The notes under the pieces were generated by a model that ran no database searches, was not told the DNA's origin, and worked only from the letters and a program-made list of their open reading frames with translations. A stretch of 64,000 nt of DNA from Defluviimonas aquaemixtae. Its GTDB lineage: Bacteria; Pseudomonadota; Alphaproteobacteria; Rhodobacterales; Rhodobacteraceae. The first letter of the stretch is position 1. The number at the start of each line of letters is the position of its first letter. The stretch covers positions 248,001-312,000 of the forward strand of contig NZ_OMOQ01000002.1 in NCBI RefSeq assembly GCF_900302475.1, in the 5' to 3' direction. Positions 1-7,325 of the stretch are shown in pieces. The translations under genes were made by a program, and so were the position numbers.

Positions 1-301
1 CCGGGCTGATCGAGACGAATTTGCGCCGCGCGTCGTCCCAGTCGGGCCGGATATGGACGTGGCCTGCCCATTCGAGCTTTGACAGCGTGTTCGTCATTGC
101 CCCGCGCGTCACGTGGAAGGCGTCCGCAAGTTGGGCGGGCGTACGTTCCTCGTTGGCATTGGCGAGGTGGTTCAGAACTGAGAAGTGGCTGAGCTCCATC
201 CCCTTCGGCAGCGCGCGTGACACGAGGTTGCGGGCCAGCTGATCGGCCATGAAGACCTCGGAGAACAGCGAGATAGCGAGAGGATCGTTACGGTCAGCCA
301 T
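1..301 (-). CDS. MarR-family transcriptional regulator (3' part missing)
   Basis: I translated this by hand from the minus strand, starting at the ATG at 301. It gives about 100 residues and runs off the window edge. The visible part has the layout of a MarR winged helix protein: an N-terminal dimerisation helix, then a helix-turn-helix stretch (AQLADAFHVTRGAMTNTLSKL) followed by a wing containing an Asp-Asp-Ala-Arg-Arg segment, the usual MarR DxRxxR-type signature. Such proteins repress small operons and respond to phenolics or stress. It lies 3 bp downstream of the nitrilase gene on the same strand, so it is probably the last gene of the comF-grxC-nitrilase run. Ligand and targets cannot be told. 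Confidence 0.8.
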   Translation of the reverse strand, partial: MADRNDPLAISLFSEVFMADQLARNLVSRALPKGMELSHFSVLNHLANANEERTPAQLADAFHVTRGAMTNTLSKLEWAGHVHIRPDWDDARRKFVSISP

Positions 302-304
302 AGC

Positions 305-1135
305 CTAGGGCCCCCCAATCGAACGGTCGTGGCTAAGCGAAGGAATTCGCGCGCGGGCGTGGCTGACCTCATCCAGCGATAGGTCCGCCAGTACCAGCCC
401 CGGCTCGATTCCGCCATCGGCCAGTACCTCGCCCCAGGGCGAGACTATCATGGAATGGCCGTAGCTCCGGCGAGGGCGTCCGGCATGCGCCGCATGCGTA
501 CCCGTCTGGGCGGGGGCAAGCACATAGGCGCCGTTCTCGATCGCACGGGCGCGCAGCAGGATCTCCCAATGGGCCGCGCCGGTTGTGTCGTTAAACGCCG
601 ATGGTACCGTCAGCACCTCCGCGCCTGCCTTTGCAAGCTGACGGTAGAGATAGGGAAAGCGGAGATCGTAGCAGACCGTGAGACCGATACGCGCGAAGGG
701 CGTGTCGGCCACGACCGCCTGCGTCCCCGGCCGGTAGCCTGCGGATTCCCGGTACCGTTCGGTCTCGGACACCTCCACGTCGAACATGTGGATCTTATCG
801 TAGCGCGCAACGATCGCACCATCCGGCCCGAGCAAGAAGGAACGGTTCGCGAAGCGCCCGTCGGGATCGTCGGTCTTGAGCGCGAGCGACCCGATCAGAA
901 GCCAGATTCCCAAGGCATCGGCGTCGGCGCGCAACGCAGCGAGCGTCGGGTCGTCTTCCTCGTGCCTCAACACGGCATTCTGGTGCGCACGGTCGGACGA
1001 CAGGCAGTTCGTCACCTCCGGTGTCAGGACAAGACCAGCGCCCGTCGCGGCAGCCTCGCGGAGCAGCGATCGCGTCACCGGCAGGTTCGTCTCAGGATCG
1101 TCAGTCACCGAAAGCTGGAGGAGGCCGCATTTCAT
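305..1135 (-). CDS. Carbon-nitrogen hydrolase (nitrilase superfamily, Nit1/Nit2-like amidase)
   Basis: The 276-residue protein has the full nitrilase triad: Glu40 in TPEV, Lys114 in YDKIHMFDVEV and the nucleophile Cys155 in VCYDLRFP. Length and motifs match the Nit1/Nit2 branch, whose members hydrolyse deaminated glutathione or omega-amides (2-oxoglutaramate). The adjacent glutaredoxin gene, only 3 bp upstream, fits a glutathione repair role, though this is an inference from context. The genes are arranged comF, grxC, nitrilase, marR, all on the minus strand and closely spaced. The protein has no signal peptide and is expected in the cytoplasm. The exact substrate cannot be read from sequence. 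Confidence 0.88.
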   Translation of the reverse strand: MKCGLLQLSVTDDPETNLPVTRSLLREAAATGAGLVLTPEVTNCLSSDRAHQNAVLRHEEDDPTLAALRADADALGIWLLIGSLALKTDDPDGRFANRSFLLGPDGAIVARYDKIHMFDVEVSETERYRESAGYRPGTQAVVADTPFARIGLTVCYDLRFPYLYRQLAKAGAEVLTVPSAFNDTTGAAHWEILLRARAIENGAYVLAPAQTGTHAAHAGRPRRSYGHSMIVSPWGEVLADGGIEPGLVLADLSLDEVSHARARIPSLSHDRSIGGP

Positions 1136-1138
1136 CTC

Positions 1139-1396
1139 TCACCTCGCGATCAGAGGATCGAGTTTGCCCATGCGGTCGAGCGTGTGCAGTTCGTCCGCAC
1201 CGCCGATATGGCGGTTGTCGATGAAGATTTGCGGCACGGTCCGCCGCCCCATCGCGCGCTGCGTCATTTCTTGACGCAGCCGAATATCACCCGAGACGTC
1301 GGTTTCTTCGTAGGACGCGCCCTTGCGCTCCAAAAGCCGTTTTGCGGCAACGCAATATGGGCACCAGGGCGTGGTGAAGATCTCGATGCGCGGCAT
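1139..1396 (-). CDS. grxC: Glutaredoxin 3
   Basis: This 85-residue protein is a dithiol glutaredoxin: the N-terminal strand IEIFTTPWCPYC carries the redox motif CPYC, followed by the cis-proline TVPQIF and the GG dipeptide (IGGADEL) that bind glutathione. It reduces protein disulfides and mixed disulfides with electrons from glutathione in the cytoplasm. Size is standard for bacterial GrxC. It lies between comF and the nitrilase gene, with 36 bp to the comF stop and 3 bp to the nitrilase start, which suggests one transcript. Nothing unusual is seen in the sequence. Confidence 0.95.
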   Translation of the reverse strand: MPRIEIFTTPWCPYCVAAKRLLERKGASYEETDVSGDIRLRQEMTQRAMGRRTVPQIFIDNRHIGGADELHTLDRMGKLDPLIAR

Positions 1397-1432
1397 GGGT
1401 CCAGATCCGGAAGTCGGGGCGACTATAGGGAT

Positions 1433-2149
1433 TTAGGCATCCTTAGCAACGCGCGCCAGCACGAGGACCGAAACGGACGCAGCCCCGGCCGCCCGACAGC
1501 TATCGGCCGCCGCAGCTAGCGTCGCGCCGGAGGTCATCACGTCATCGATGACCAGCACGTCGCGGCCGCGGATCTTCGCCGCGCGTCGCGGATGCGCCCG
1601 AATCGCGCCCGACAGGTTGGCGAAGCGCGCGTCGCGGGTGCGATCGTCCTGGCTGTGCGTGTTCCGGCTGCGTACGAGGAGGTCCGGACAGTGATCCAGC
1701 CCAGCCAGCCGTGCGAGAGCTCGCGACAGAAGTGCGGCCTGGTTGAACCGGCGCCGGAACAGTCGCGCCCAGTGCAGCGGCACTGGCGCGACCAGCATGT
1801 CGGGTGAAATGATCGACCGCCCGGCCCGGGTCAGCCAATCTGCCGCGGGCCGCGACAGGTCGAGCCGGTCGCCATGCTTCAGCGCGAGAACAAGCTTACA
1901 CGCGTTGTCCCTGTAGACCATCGCCGCGCGGCCGCGGTCCCAAGGCCGCGCGATTGTCAGGCAGTCGTCGCAGTGCTCGCGCCGCCCATCGTCCTCGCCC
2001 GGTAGCGGCACGCCGCATTTGTCGCAGACAAGGCCGGAGATGAACGGAGTTTCGCGCCAGCAGGCACCGCAGAGGCCGAAATCGCTGAGCACCGGCTCTC
2101 CGCACTGGATGCATTGCGGCGGAAAGAGCAGGCTGAGCGCGCTTTGCAT
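1433..2149 (-). CDS. comF: ComF-family double zinc ribbon protein / phosphoribosyltransferase
   Basis: The protein (238 residues from the ATG at 2149) begins with a cysteine-rich region containing four CxxC pairs (CIQC, CGAC, CDKC, CDDC), the double zinc ribbon of ComF, and ends with a type I phosphoribosyltransferase signature VLVIDDVMTSGAT. ComF proteins support DNA uptake or processing of incoming DNA in competent bacteria; many non-competent alphaproteobacteria keep them with unknown role. The open frame continues upstream to 2443 but that part overlaps the divergent methyltransferase gene, so I chose the internal start. An alternative ATG at 2182 forms a CATG palindrome with the divergent start at 2181. 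It heads the comF-grxC-nitrilase-marR run. Confidence 0.85.
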   Translation of the reverse strand: MQSALSLLFPPQCIQCGEPVLSDFGLCGACWRETPFISGLVCDKCGVPLPGEDDGRREHCDDCLTIARPWDRGRAAMVYRDNACKLVLALKHGDRLDLSRPAADWLTRAGRSIISPDMLVAPVPLHWARLFRRRFNQAALLSRALARLAGLDHCPDLLVRSRNTHSQDDRTRDARFANLSGAIRAHPRRAAKIRGRDVLVIDDVMTSGATLAAAADSCRAAGAASVSVLVLARVAKDA

Positions 2150-2180
2150 TCCTGTCCGAACGCTTCTAGTTTCGCCGCTC

Positions 2181-3026
2181 ATGAACGCACCGCCGCTTCT
2201 CACCGACCGGGCCGCCCTGTCGCGCAACCGGTCCCGCGCATTGAAACAAGGGGCGGAGACCTTTCTGCACGACATCGTCGCGGCCGAGATCAAGGAGAGA
2301 CTGAGCGAGGTTAACAAAACGTTTACCGTGCCGGCGATCGTCACCGGTTTTCCGCGTCCCTGGGCATCCCTCCAGCCCGGCGCGAGGATTGTTGAGGACG
2401 CCGAGACGCTGGCCCTGGAGCCTGAAGCGCATGACCTCGTCATTCACGCACTGTCGCTCCACTGGGCGAACGATCCGGTGGGACAGCTCGTCCAATGCCG
2501 CCGGGCGCTGAGGCCCGACGGGCTATTCATAGCCGCGCTTTTCGGTGGTCAGACGCTGATGGAGCTTCGCGCCGCCGTGGCTGAAGCAGAGAGCCGGCTT
2601 ACCGGGGGCCTGTCGCCGCGCGTCCTGCCGATGGCTGAGATCCGCGATCTTGGCGCGCTACTTCAGCGCGCAGGTTTCGCGCTTCCGGTCGCAGACTCCG
2701 TGCGCCGGACCGTGACTTACCTCACGGCGTTCCACCTGATCGCCGATCTGCGGGCGATGGGCGAGGGCAATGCGCTGTTCCAGCGAAGCCGCCGCGCCAC
2801 GCCACGCGATCTGTTTCCCGAAGCGGCGCGGATCTATGCCGCGAGTTACCCTGCGCCCGACGACCGCGTCGCCGCAACGTTTGAGACTATTTTCCTCACG
2901 GGCTGGGCGCCGGACCCGAGCCAGCAGAAACCGCTTCGTCCCGGTTCGGCCGCGACGCGGCTTGCCGATGCGCTCGACACTCGCGAGCAACCGCTGCGAA
3001 ACACCGACACATCCGCCAAGGATTGA
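2181..3026 (+). CDS. BioC/NDUFAF5-like SAM-dependent methyltransferase
   Basis: The 281-residue product resembles the alphaproteobacterial methyltransferase that sits next to comF. It has the region around HALSLHWANDP and a RRALRPDGLFIAALFGG strand, which in BioC/NDUFAF5-type enzymes are the post-motif I and motif III segments. A classical GxGxG motif I is not evident, as is typical for this subgroup, so catalytic activity is inferred rather than seen. NDUFAF5 homologues hydroxylate or methylate complex I assembly targets, and BioC acts in biotin synthesis; no bio genes are near. The start is set by the divergent comF gene and lies a few bases from its possible upstream start. Confidence 0.75.
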   Translation: MNAPPLLTDRAALSRNRSRALKQGAETFLHDIVAAEIKERLSEVNKTFTVPAIVTGFPRPWASLQPGARIVEDAETLALEPEAHDLVIHALSLHWANDPVGQLVQCRRALRPDGLFIAALFGGQTLMELRAAVAEAESRLTGGLSPRVLPMAEIRDLGALLQRAGFALPVADSVRRTVTYLTAFHLIADLRAMGEGNALFQRSRRATPRDLFPEAARIYAASYPAPDDRVAATFETIFLTGWAPDPSQQKPLRPGSAATRLADALDTREQPLRNTDTSAKD

Positions 3027-3074
3027 CGCGCGCCGATTTCGAGTTACCTCGGGTGTCTGACAGGAAGGAATCGC

Positions 3075-4142
3075 ATGCACGTATCGACCGACACGCCGGG
3101 CCTGGGTCGCCTTGCCCATGCGCCGGCAGACCATCCGCCCGTCGCCCGGCCCCGAATCGGCATTCTGGTCGCCAATCTCGGAACGCCGGACGGCTACGGC
3201 TATTGGCAGATGCGGCGCTATCTGAACGAATTCCTGTCGGACAGGCGCGTCATCGACTATCCCGCGTGGAAGTGGCAGCCGCTTCTCCAGCTCATCATCC
3301 TGTCGAAGCGTCCGTTCACGTCGGGCGCGAACTACAAGTCGATCTGGAACCACGAGAAGAGCGAAAGCCCCCTCATGACCATCACCAAGGCGCAAACCGA
3401 TAAGCTGCGCGGCGCGGCGCGGGACCGGTACGGTACGGATGTCATGGTCGAGTTCTGTATGCGCTACGGAAATCCTTCGACCGAAAGCGTCGTCAGGCGC
3501 ATGGTCGCGGAGGGGTGCGAGCGCATCCTGTTCCTGCCGCTTTACCCCCAATATGCGGGCGCGACCTCTGCCACAGCGAACGATCAGTTCTTTCGTGCTC
3601 TGATGAAGGAAAAGCGTCAACCTGCCGCACGTGTGGCGCCTGAATACTTCGACCACCCGCTCTATATCAATGCGCTCGCCCAATCGGTGGAACGTGTCTA
3701 TTCCAAGCTGGATCACCGCCCCGACGTTCTCGTCGCTTCCTATCACGGAATGCCGAAGCGGTACCTGATGGAAGGCGACCCCTATCATTGTCAGTGCCAG
3801 AAGACGTCCAGGCTCTTGCGCGAGCGGCTCGGCTGGGAACAGGGCAGCATTGAAACGACGTTCCAGTCGGTCTTCGGACGGGAGGAGTGGCTCAGGCCCT
3901 ACACGGTCGAACATGTGGCCGAGCTTGCGAAGGCGGGCAAGAAGCGGGTTGCCGTGATCTCACCGGCCTTCGCCGCCGACTGCATCGAGACGCTGGAAGA
4001 GATTAAAGGTGAGATTCGTGAAGCCTTCGAACACGCGGGCGGCGAACGCTTCACCTATGTCCCGTGCCTCAATGACGACGACGCGCATATCGCGGCGCTG
4101 ATGGCTGTGATCGAAACCAATCTCGCGGGCTGGGTCGGATAG
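3075..4142 (+). CDS. hemH: Ferrochelatase
   Basis: This 355-residue enzyme inserts Fe2+ into protoporphyrin IX, the last step of heme synthesis. Recognisable blocks are the N-terminal GILVANLGTPDGYGYWQMRRYL, the middle FLPLYPQYAGATSAT and the metal-site region SYHGMPKRYLMEGDPYHCQC. The HCQC-containing segment is characteristic of alphaproteobacterial ferrochelatases. The ATG is preceded by an AGGAA element 6 bases upstream. The gene is separate from other heme genes and follows the methyltransferase by 48 bp. It acts at or near the inner face of the cytoplasmic membrane. Confidence 0.97.
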   Translation: MHVSTDTPGLGRLAHAPADHPPVARPRIGILVANLGTPDGYGYWQMRRYLNEFLSDRRVIDYPAWKWQPLLQLIILSKRPFTSGANYKSIWNHEKSESPLMTITKAQTDKLRGAARDRYGTDVMVEFCMRYGNPSTESVVRRMVAEGCERILFLPLYPQYAGATSATANDQFFRALMKEKRQPAARVAPEYFDHPLYINALAQSVERVYSKLDHRPDVLVASYHGMPKRYLMEGDPYHCQCQKTSRLLRERLGWEQGSIETTFQSVFGREEWLRPYTVEHVAELAKAGKKRVAVISPAFAADCIETLEEIKGEIREAFEHAGGERFTYVPCLNDDDAHIAALMAVIETNLAGWVG

Positions 4143-4176
4143 CCGCCCGCAACCGCGGATGGCCGGCCCGATCTGC

Positions 4177-4782
4177 TCAGATCAGAAGAACCTGCGTGCC
4201 CGTGTTGGCATAGCTGAAGAGTTCGGCAATGTGCTCGTTATAAAGCCCGATGCATCCGTTGGATGACCGCCGGCCGATCTTGCGCGTGTCGTGCGTTCCG
4301 TGAATGCGGTAGTACTGCCACGACAGGTAGAGCGCATGGGTGCCGAGCGGATTGTTCGGTCCGGGCGGAACATAGTCCGGCCATTCGGGGTTGCGTTCCT
4401 GCATCGCAGGTGTCGGACGCCAATCGGGGCCCACGACCTTGCGAACGACCTCGGTCCGGCCGCGCCGCGTCAGGTCTTCTGTCAAGGGGACGCTCGTCGG
4501 GAACAGGCGGTAGATGGTCTGATCCTCCGACCAATAGTGCAGCGCCCGCGAGGTGATGTCGACGAGGATCGCGCCGTTCTTGGTCGAGGTGAAATAGGGC
4601 TGCCAGTCCAGCGACCGGAAGCTGGAGATATTGCGGCGGATGTTGGAGTTCAGGTCCTGCTCGAATTCGACCGTATCAGAGCCCGTCTGGGCCAGGGCAG
4701 GTGCCGCCAGCGTGGCCCCGAATGCGGCCGTGGCCCGCAGCATGCCGCGACGGTTGAACTTGGGGGCAAAGTCAGTGCTCAT
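4177..4782 (-). CDS. L,D-transpeptidase (YkuD domain) with twin-arginine-like signal
   Basis: From the ATG at 4782 the protein is 201 residues. The N-terminus has an NRRGMLR segment followed by a hydrophobic stretch ending in APALA, a Tat-type signal peptide. The C-terminal half is a YkuD domain with the His of GTHALYLSW/HGTHDTRKIG and the catalytic Cys in RRSSNGCIGLYNEHI. Such enzymes make 3-3 crosslinks in peptidoglycan or attach proteins to it, in the periplasm. An in-frame extension to 4866 exists but would place the signal peptide inside, so I reject it. It is one of two YkuD genes that flank the CAP lipoprotein gene. Confidence 0.9.
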   Translation of the reverse strand: MSTDFAPKFNRRGMLRATAAFGATLAAPALAQTGSDTVEFEQDLNSNIRRNISSFRSLDWQPYFTSTKNGAILVDITSRALHYWSEDQTIYRLFPTSVPLTEDLTRRGRTEVVRKVVGPDWRPTPAMQERNPEWPDYVPPGPNNPLGTHALYLSWQYYRIHGTHDTRKIGRRSSNGCIGLYNEHIAELFSYANTGTQVLLI

Positions 4783-4971
4783 CCTCGGATCGCCTCGTGT
4801 TTGCTTGACGCGGAATCGCGCGCCGGGTTTCGCGCGGACAATATTCCGCGTTGTGGCCATTCTCAACTCACGCTGTTGTCATAGTCGGCAACGTTTGGCC
4901 ACAAGTTGCCGTTTGAACAGCGCCGTCGGAACCGCTAAAGGACGGCACTGTACAACCAAGGAAACCATCGC

Positions 4972-5481
4972 ATGATACGACTGCTCGGCCTTTGCCTGTT
5001 TGCCGTTCTCACACTCGCAGCGTGCGAGACGACGGCGCCGCAGCTTGGACCTGACGGGAAGCCGCTTCCGAGGGCCTACATGATCAAGCCGGCCGATGAA
5101 GGGCGCGTCATCTATTCGATGGTCGATTCGATCAACACACTGCGCCAAGCCGCCGGTGCGCAGCCGGTCACGCCGAATCCGCTTCTGACCGCGGCCGCCA
5201 AGACGCACGCGCGCGACATGGCGGTGCAGAACCGGCCATGGCACTTCGGCTCCGACGGCTCTTCGCCGCTTGAGCGCGTCCAGCGCACCGGCTATCCGGG
5301 CCGGATGCTGGGCGAAAACATCTCGGAGACGTTCGAGACCGAACTGGAGACGCTTTCGGCTTGGATGGAACTGCCCGACACCCGCGCCGTGATCATGGAT
5401 CCGGCAGCGCGCGACGTCGGTTTTGCCTGGTATCAGGAACCGAACGGAAAGCTCTGGTGGGCGCTGGTGACTGGCGGTTAA
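4972..5481 (+). CDS. CAP-domain (SCP/PR1-like) lipoprotein
   Basis: The 169-residue protein starts with a lipoprotein signal (hydrophobic helix ending LTLAAC, lipobox Cys18), so it is expected to be anchored in the membrane facing the periplasm. The rest is a CAP fold: an INTLRQAAG...TPNPLLTAAAKTHARDMA helix pair and an HF...RVQRTGYPGR..GENIS segment, which contain the conserved His and Glu of the CAP cavity. Bacterial CAP proteins are poorly understood; roles in cell envelope, lipid or peptide binding have been proposed. It stands between two L,D-transpeptidase genes transcribed in the opposite direction, which hints at an envelope function. No RBS oddity is seen. Confidence 0.88.
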   Translation: MIRLLGLCLFAVLTLAACETTAPQLGPDGKPLPRAYMIKPADEGRVIYSMVDSINTLRQAAGAQPVTPNPLLTAAAKTHARDMAVQNRPWHFGSDGSSPLERVQRTGYPGRMLGENISETFETELETLSAWMELPDTRAVIMDPAARDVGFAWYQEPNGKLWWALVTGG

Positions 5482-5519
5482 CTATCTGATTTAGACAGAA
5501 AATCAGCCCAACCCAACAG

Positions 5520-6011
5520 TCAGGGCACGATGACGATCTCGGTCCCGAGCCGAACCATGGAATAGATCTCTTCCATCTCGCGGTCCTTCACCGCGATGCA
5601 TCCCGCGGTCCAGTCGTTGCCGCGTCCGCGATTCTTGCGCGCGCGGCCGTGGATGAAAATGTCGCCGCCCGGTTCCTTGCCCAGCGCCTCCGCCTCGGCG
5701 ATGTCCCGTTCGTTGGGATAAGAGATGCCGAGCGACAGGTGATACGTGCTGTCTGGGTTGCGCCGGTCGACCAGATAGATCCCTTCGGGAGTCTTCTGGT
5801 CACCCTCGTACTGCTTGTGACCGATCGGGTTGCCGCCCAGACCGATCTTGTACGTCTTGAGCGCCTTGATCCCATTCACCAGGTGCATTTTTCGTTCGCC
5901 CTTGAAGACGACGATCCGCGTCACCTCTGGCCCACTATACTTTCGAAACTTCGATCCGCAGCCGCCAAGCGCTGCGAGCGCGGCTGCCATGAATGCTCTG
6001 CGTTTCCACAT
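5520..6011 (-). CDS. L,D-transpeptidase (YkuD domain) lipoprotein
   Basis: The product has 163 residues. It starts with a short positively charged segment and a hydrophobic helix ending in ALGGC, a lipobox, so it is probably membrane-anchored. The YkuD domain carries the substrate region ...KTPEGIYLVDRRNPDS, the His of IFIHGRARKNRGRG and the nucleophile in NDWTAGCIAVKDREM, where the Cys is in the usual (T/S)xGCI context. It probably crosslinks peptidoglycan or tethers proteins in the periplasm. Its gene converges on the CAP gene with 38 bp between stops. It is unlike its neighbour at 4177-4782 in the sequence outside the catalytic core, so the two are not a recent duplication. Confidence 0.9.
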   Translation of the reverse strand: MWKRRAFMAAALAALGGCGSKFRKYSGPEVTRIVVFKGERKMHLVNGIKALKTYKIGLGGNPIGHKQYEGDQKTPEGIYLVDRRNPDSTYHLSLGISYPNERDIAEAEALGKEPGGDIFIHGRARKNRGRGNDWTAGCIAVKDREMEEIYSMVRLGTEIVIVP

Positions 6012-6089
6012 TGTCTTGCTGCTCGACTGCCCTCGTTCTTCTTGTTTCTACATGGATGCACTATCTTCAGGAAGCTGGCAAGAATCCGC

Positions 6090-7325
6090 TCACGAAATCG
6101 TTCGTCGGCGTGCTGGCCGGCTGAGGCGGGCGACGAGTTCGACGTGGGGCGACCAGCGGAACTGGTCGACGACCTGAATCCAGTCGATGGCGTATCCGCC
6201 GTTGGCCAAAATTCGGGCGTCGCGCGCGAAGGAGACGGGATTGCAGGACACAGCGGCGACAACCGGAACCGCGCTTGTCGCAAGCTCTCGCGATTGCGCC
6301 TCTGCGCCCGCACGTGGCGGGTCGAAGACAACGGCGTCGAATCGCCGCAGCTCGTCCGGCATCAGCGGTCGACGGAAGAGATCCCGCGCCTCGGTCGTGA
6401 CGCCGTGCAGATCCTCGGCCATCCGCCAGGCGGCTCCGAGCGCATCAAGCATGGCGCTGTCGCCTTCGACCGCGTGAAGCACGGCGTGCCGCGCGAGCGG
6501 CAGGGTGAATGTGCCGGCACCTGCGAATAGGTCCGCGATCTGCCGCGCGCCCGATACCGCCTCGGAGACGCCGCGCACCAGCGCCACCTCTCCGTCGGCG
6601 GTCGCCTGAAGAAACGCCCCGGGCGGAATCCTCACAGCAGCAACGCCAAATTGCACGCGCATGGGAGCCGCCGTAACAACCACGTCGCCGTCCCAGCTCA
6701 GGCGCGCGACCCCGGCGCGCCCGGCGAAGGCGACGAGTTTCGTGAGTAAGTCCCGATCAGTCGTTCTTCCGCCCGTCACCGCCAGATCGACCCCGTCGTC
6801 GGTCAGCGTCAGCGTCATCGACAGCACGCCCTTTCGCGAGGCGCCAAGGCGTACCAGCTCGGCCAGGTGCGACAGGGTCGCCATCAGTCGGGGATGCAAC
6901 AGGCGACAATTCGGGATCTCGACGATCGTCTCGGAGGCCTTTCCGTGAAACCCGACCAGCGCACCCTTCTTCGTGCGCCGGCCCGTCAGAGTTGCCCGTC
7001 GCCTCGATCCCGGGCGCGAAGTGACCACAGGCCGAAGCGGCGCGCTCAGCCCATGGGCCTGAAGCGCGTTGCGCACGACGTCCGCCTTCCATTCCGCCAC
7101 AAAGGCATCTGACGCGTGCATCAGGCTGCACCCGCCGCAGACCTTGTAGTGCGGGCAGGCAGGCGCGACGCGGTCGCGCGAGGGGGTGACGATGCGCGGC
7201 GCGACCATCCGTCCTCCGACGATCTCGCCCTCGACCTCTTCGCCCGGCAGGGACATCGGCACATAGACCGGACCAGGCGCGATCCCGTCGCCAAGATGGC
7301 CGAGCCGCTCGACCGTCAGCCTCAC
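6090..7325 (-). CDS. TrmA/RlmD-family class I RNA uracil-C5 methyltransferase
   Basis: This 411-residue protein has the plan of RlmD/RumA: an N-terminal TRAM-like beta domain (VERLGHLGDGIAPGPVYVP), an iron-sulfur cysteine cluster (CPHYKVCGGCSLMH near residue 80), a Rossmann methyltransferase core with IADLFAGAGTFTLPLA, and a FDPPRAG motif with a catalytic Cys in AAVSCNPVSFARDA. It methylates uridine in 23S rRNA or tRNA using SAM; which position cannot be decided. The start overlaps the stop of the upstream ABC exporter gene by 4 bp, so translation is coupled. It is the last gene of the minus-strand run before the transpeptidase region. Confidence 0.9.
   Translation of the reverse strand: MRLTVERLGHLGDGIAPGPVYVPMSLPGEEVEGEIVGGRMVAPRIVTPSRDRVAPACPHYKVCGGCSLMHASDAFVAEWKADVVRNALQAHGLSAPLRPVVTSRPGSRRRATLTGRRTKKGALVGFHGKASETIVEIPNCRLLHPRLMATLSHLAELVRLGASRKGVLSMTLTLTDDGVDLAVTGGRTTDRDLLTKLVAFAGRAGVARLSWDGDVVVTAAPMRVQFGVAAVRIPPGAFLQATADGEVALVRGVSEAVSGARQIADLFAGAGTFTLPLARHAVLHAVEGDSAMLDALGAAWRMAEDLHGVTTEARDLFRRPLMPDELRRFDAVVFDPPRAGAEAQSRELATSAVPVVAAVSCNPVSFARDARILANGGYAIDWIQVVDQFRWSPHVELVARLSRPARRRTIS

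Noticed and set aside
455..1519. 354-codon plus-strand open frame
   Set aside because: Covers nitrilase and glutaredoxin in antisense.
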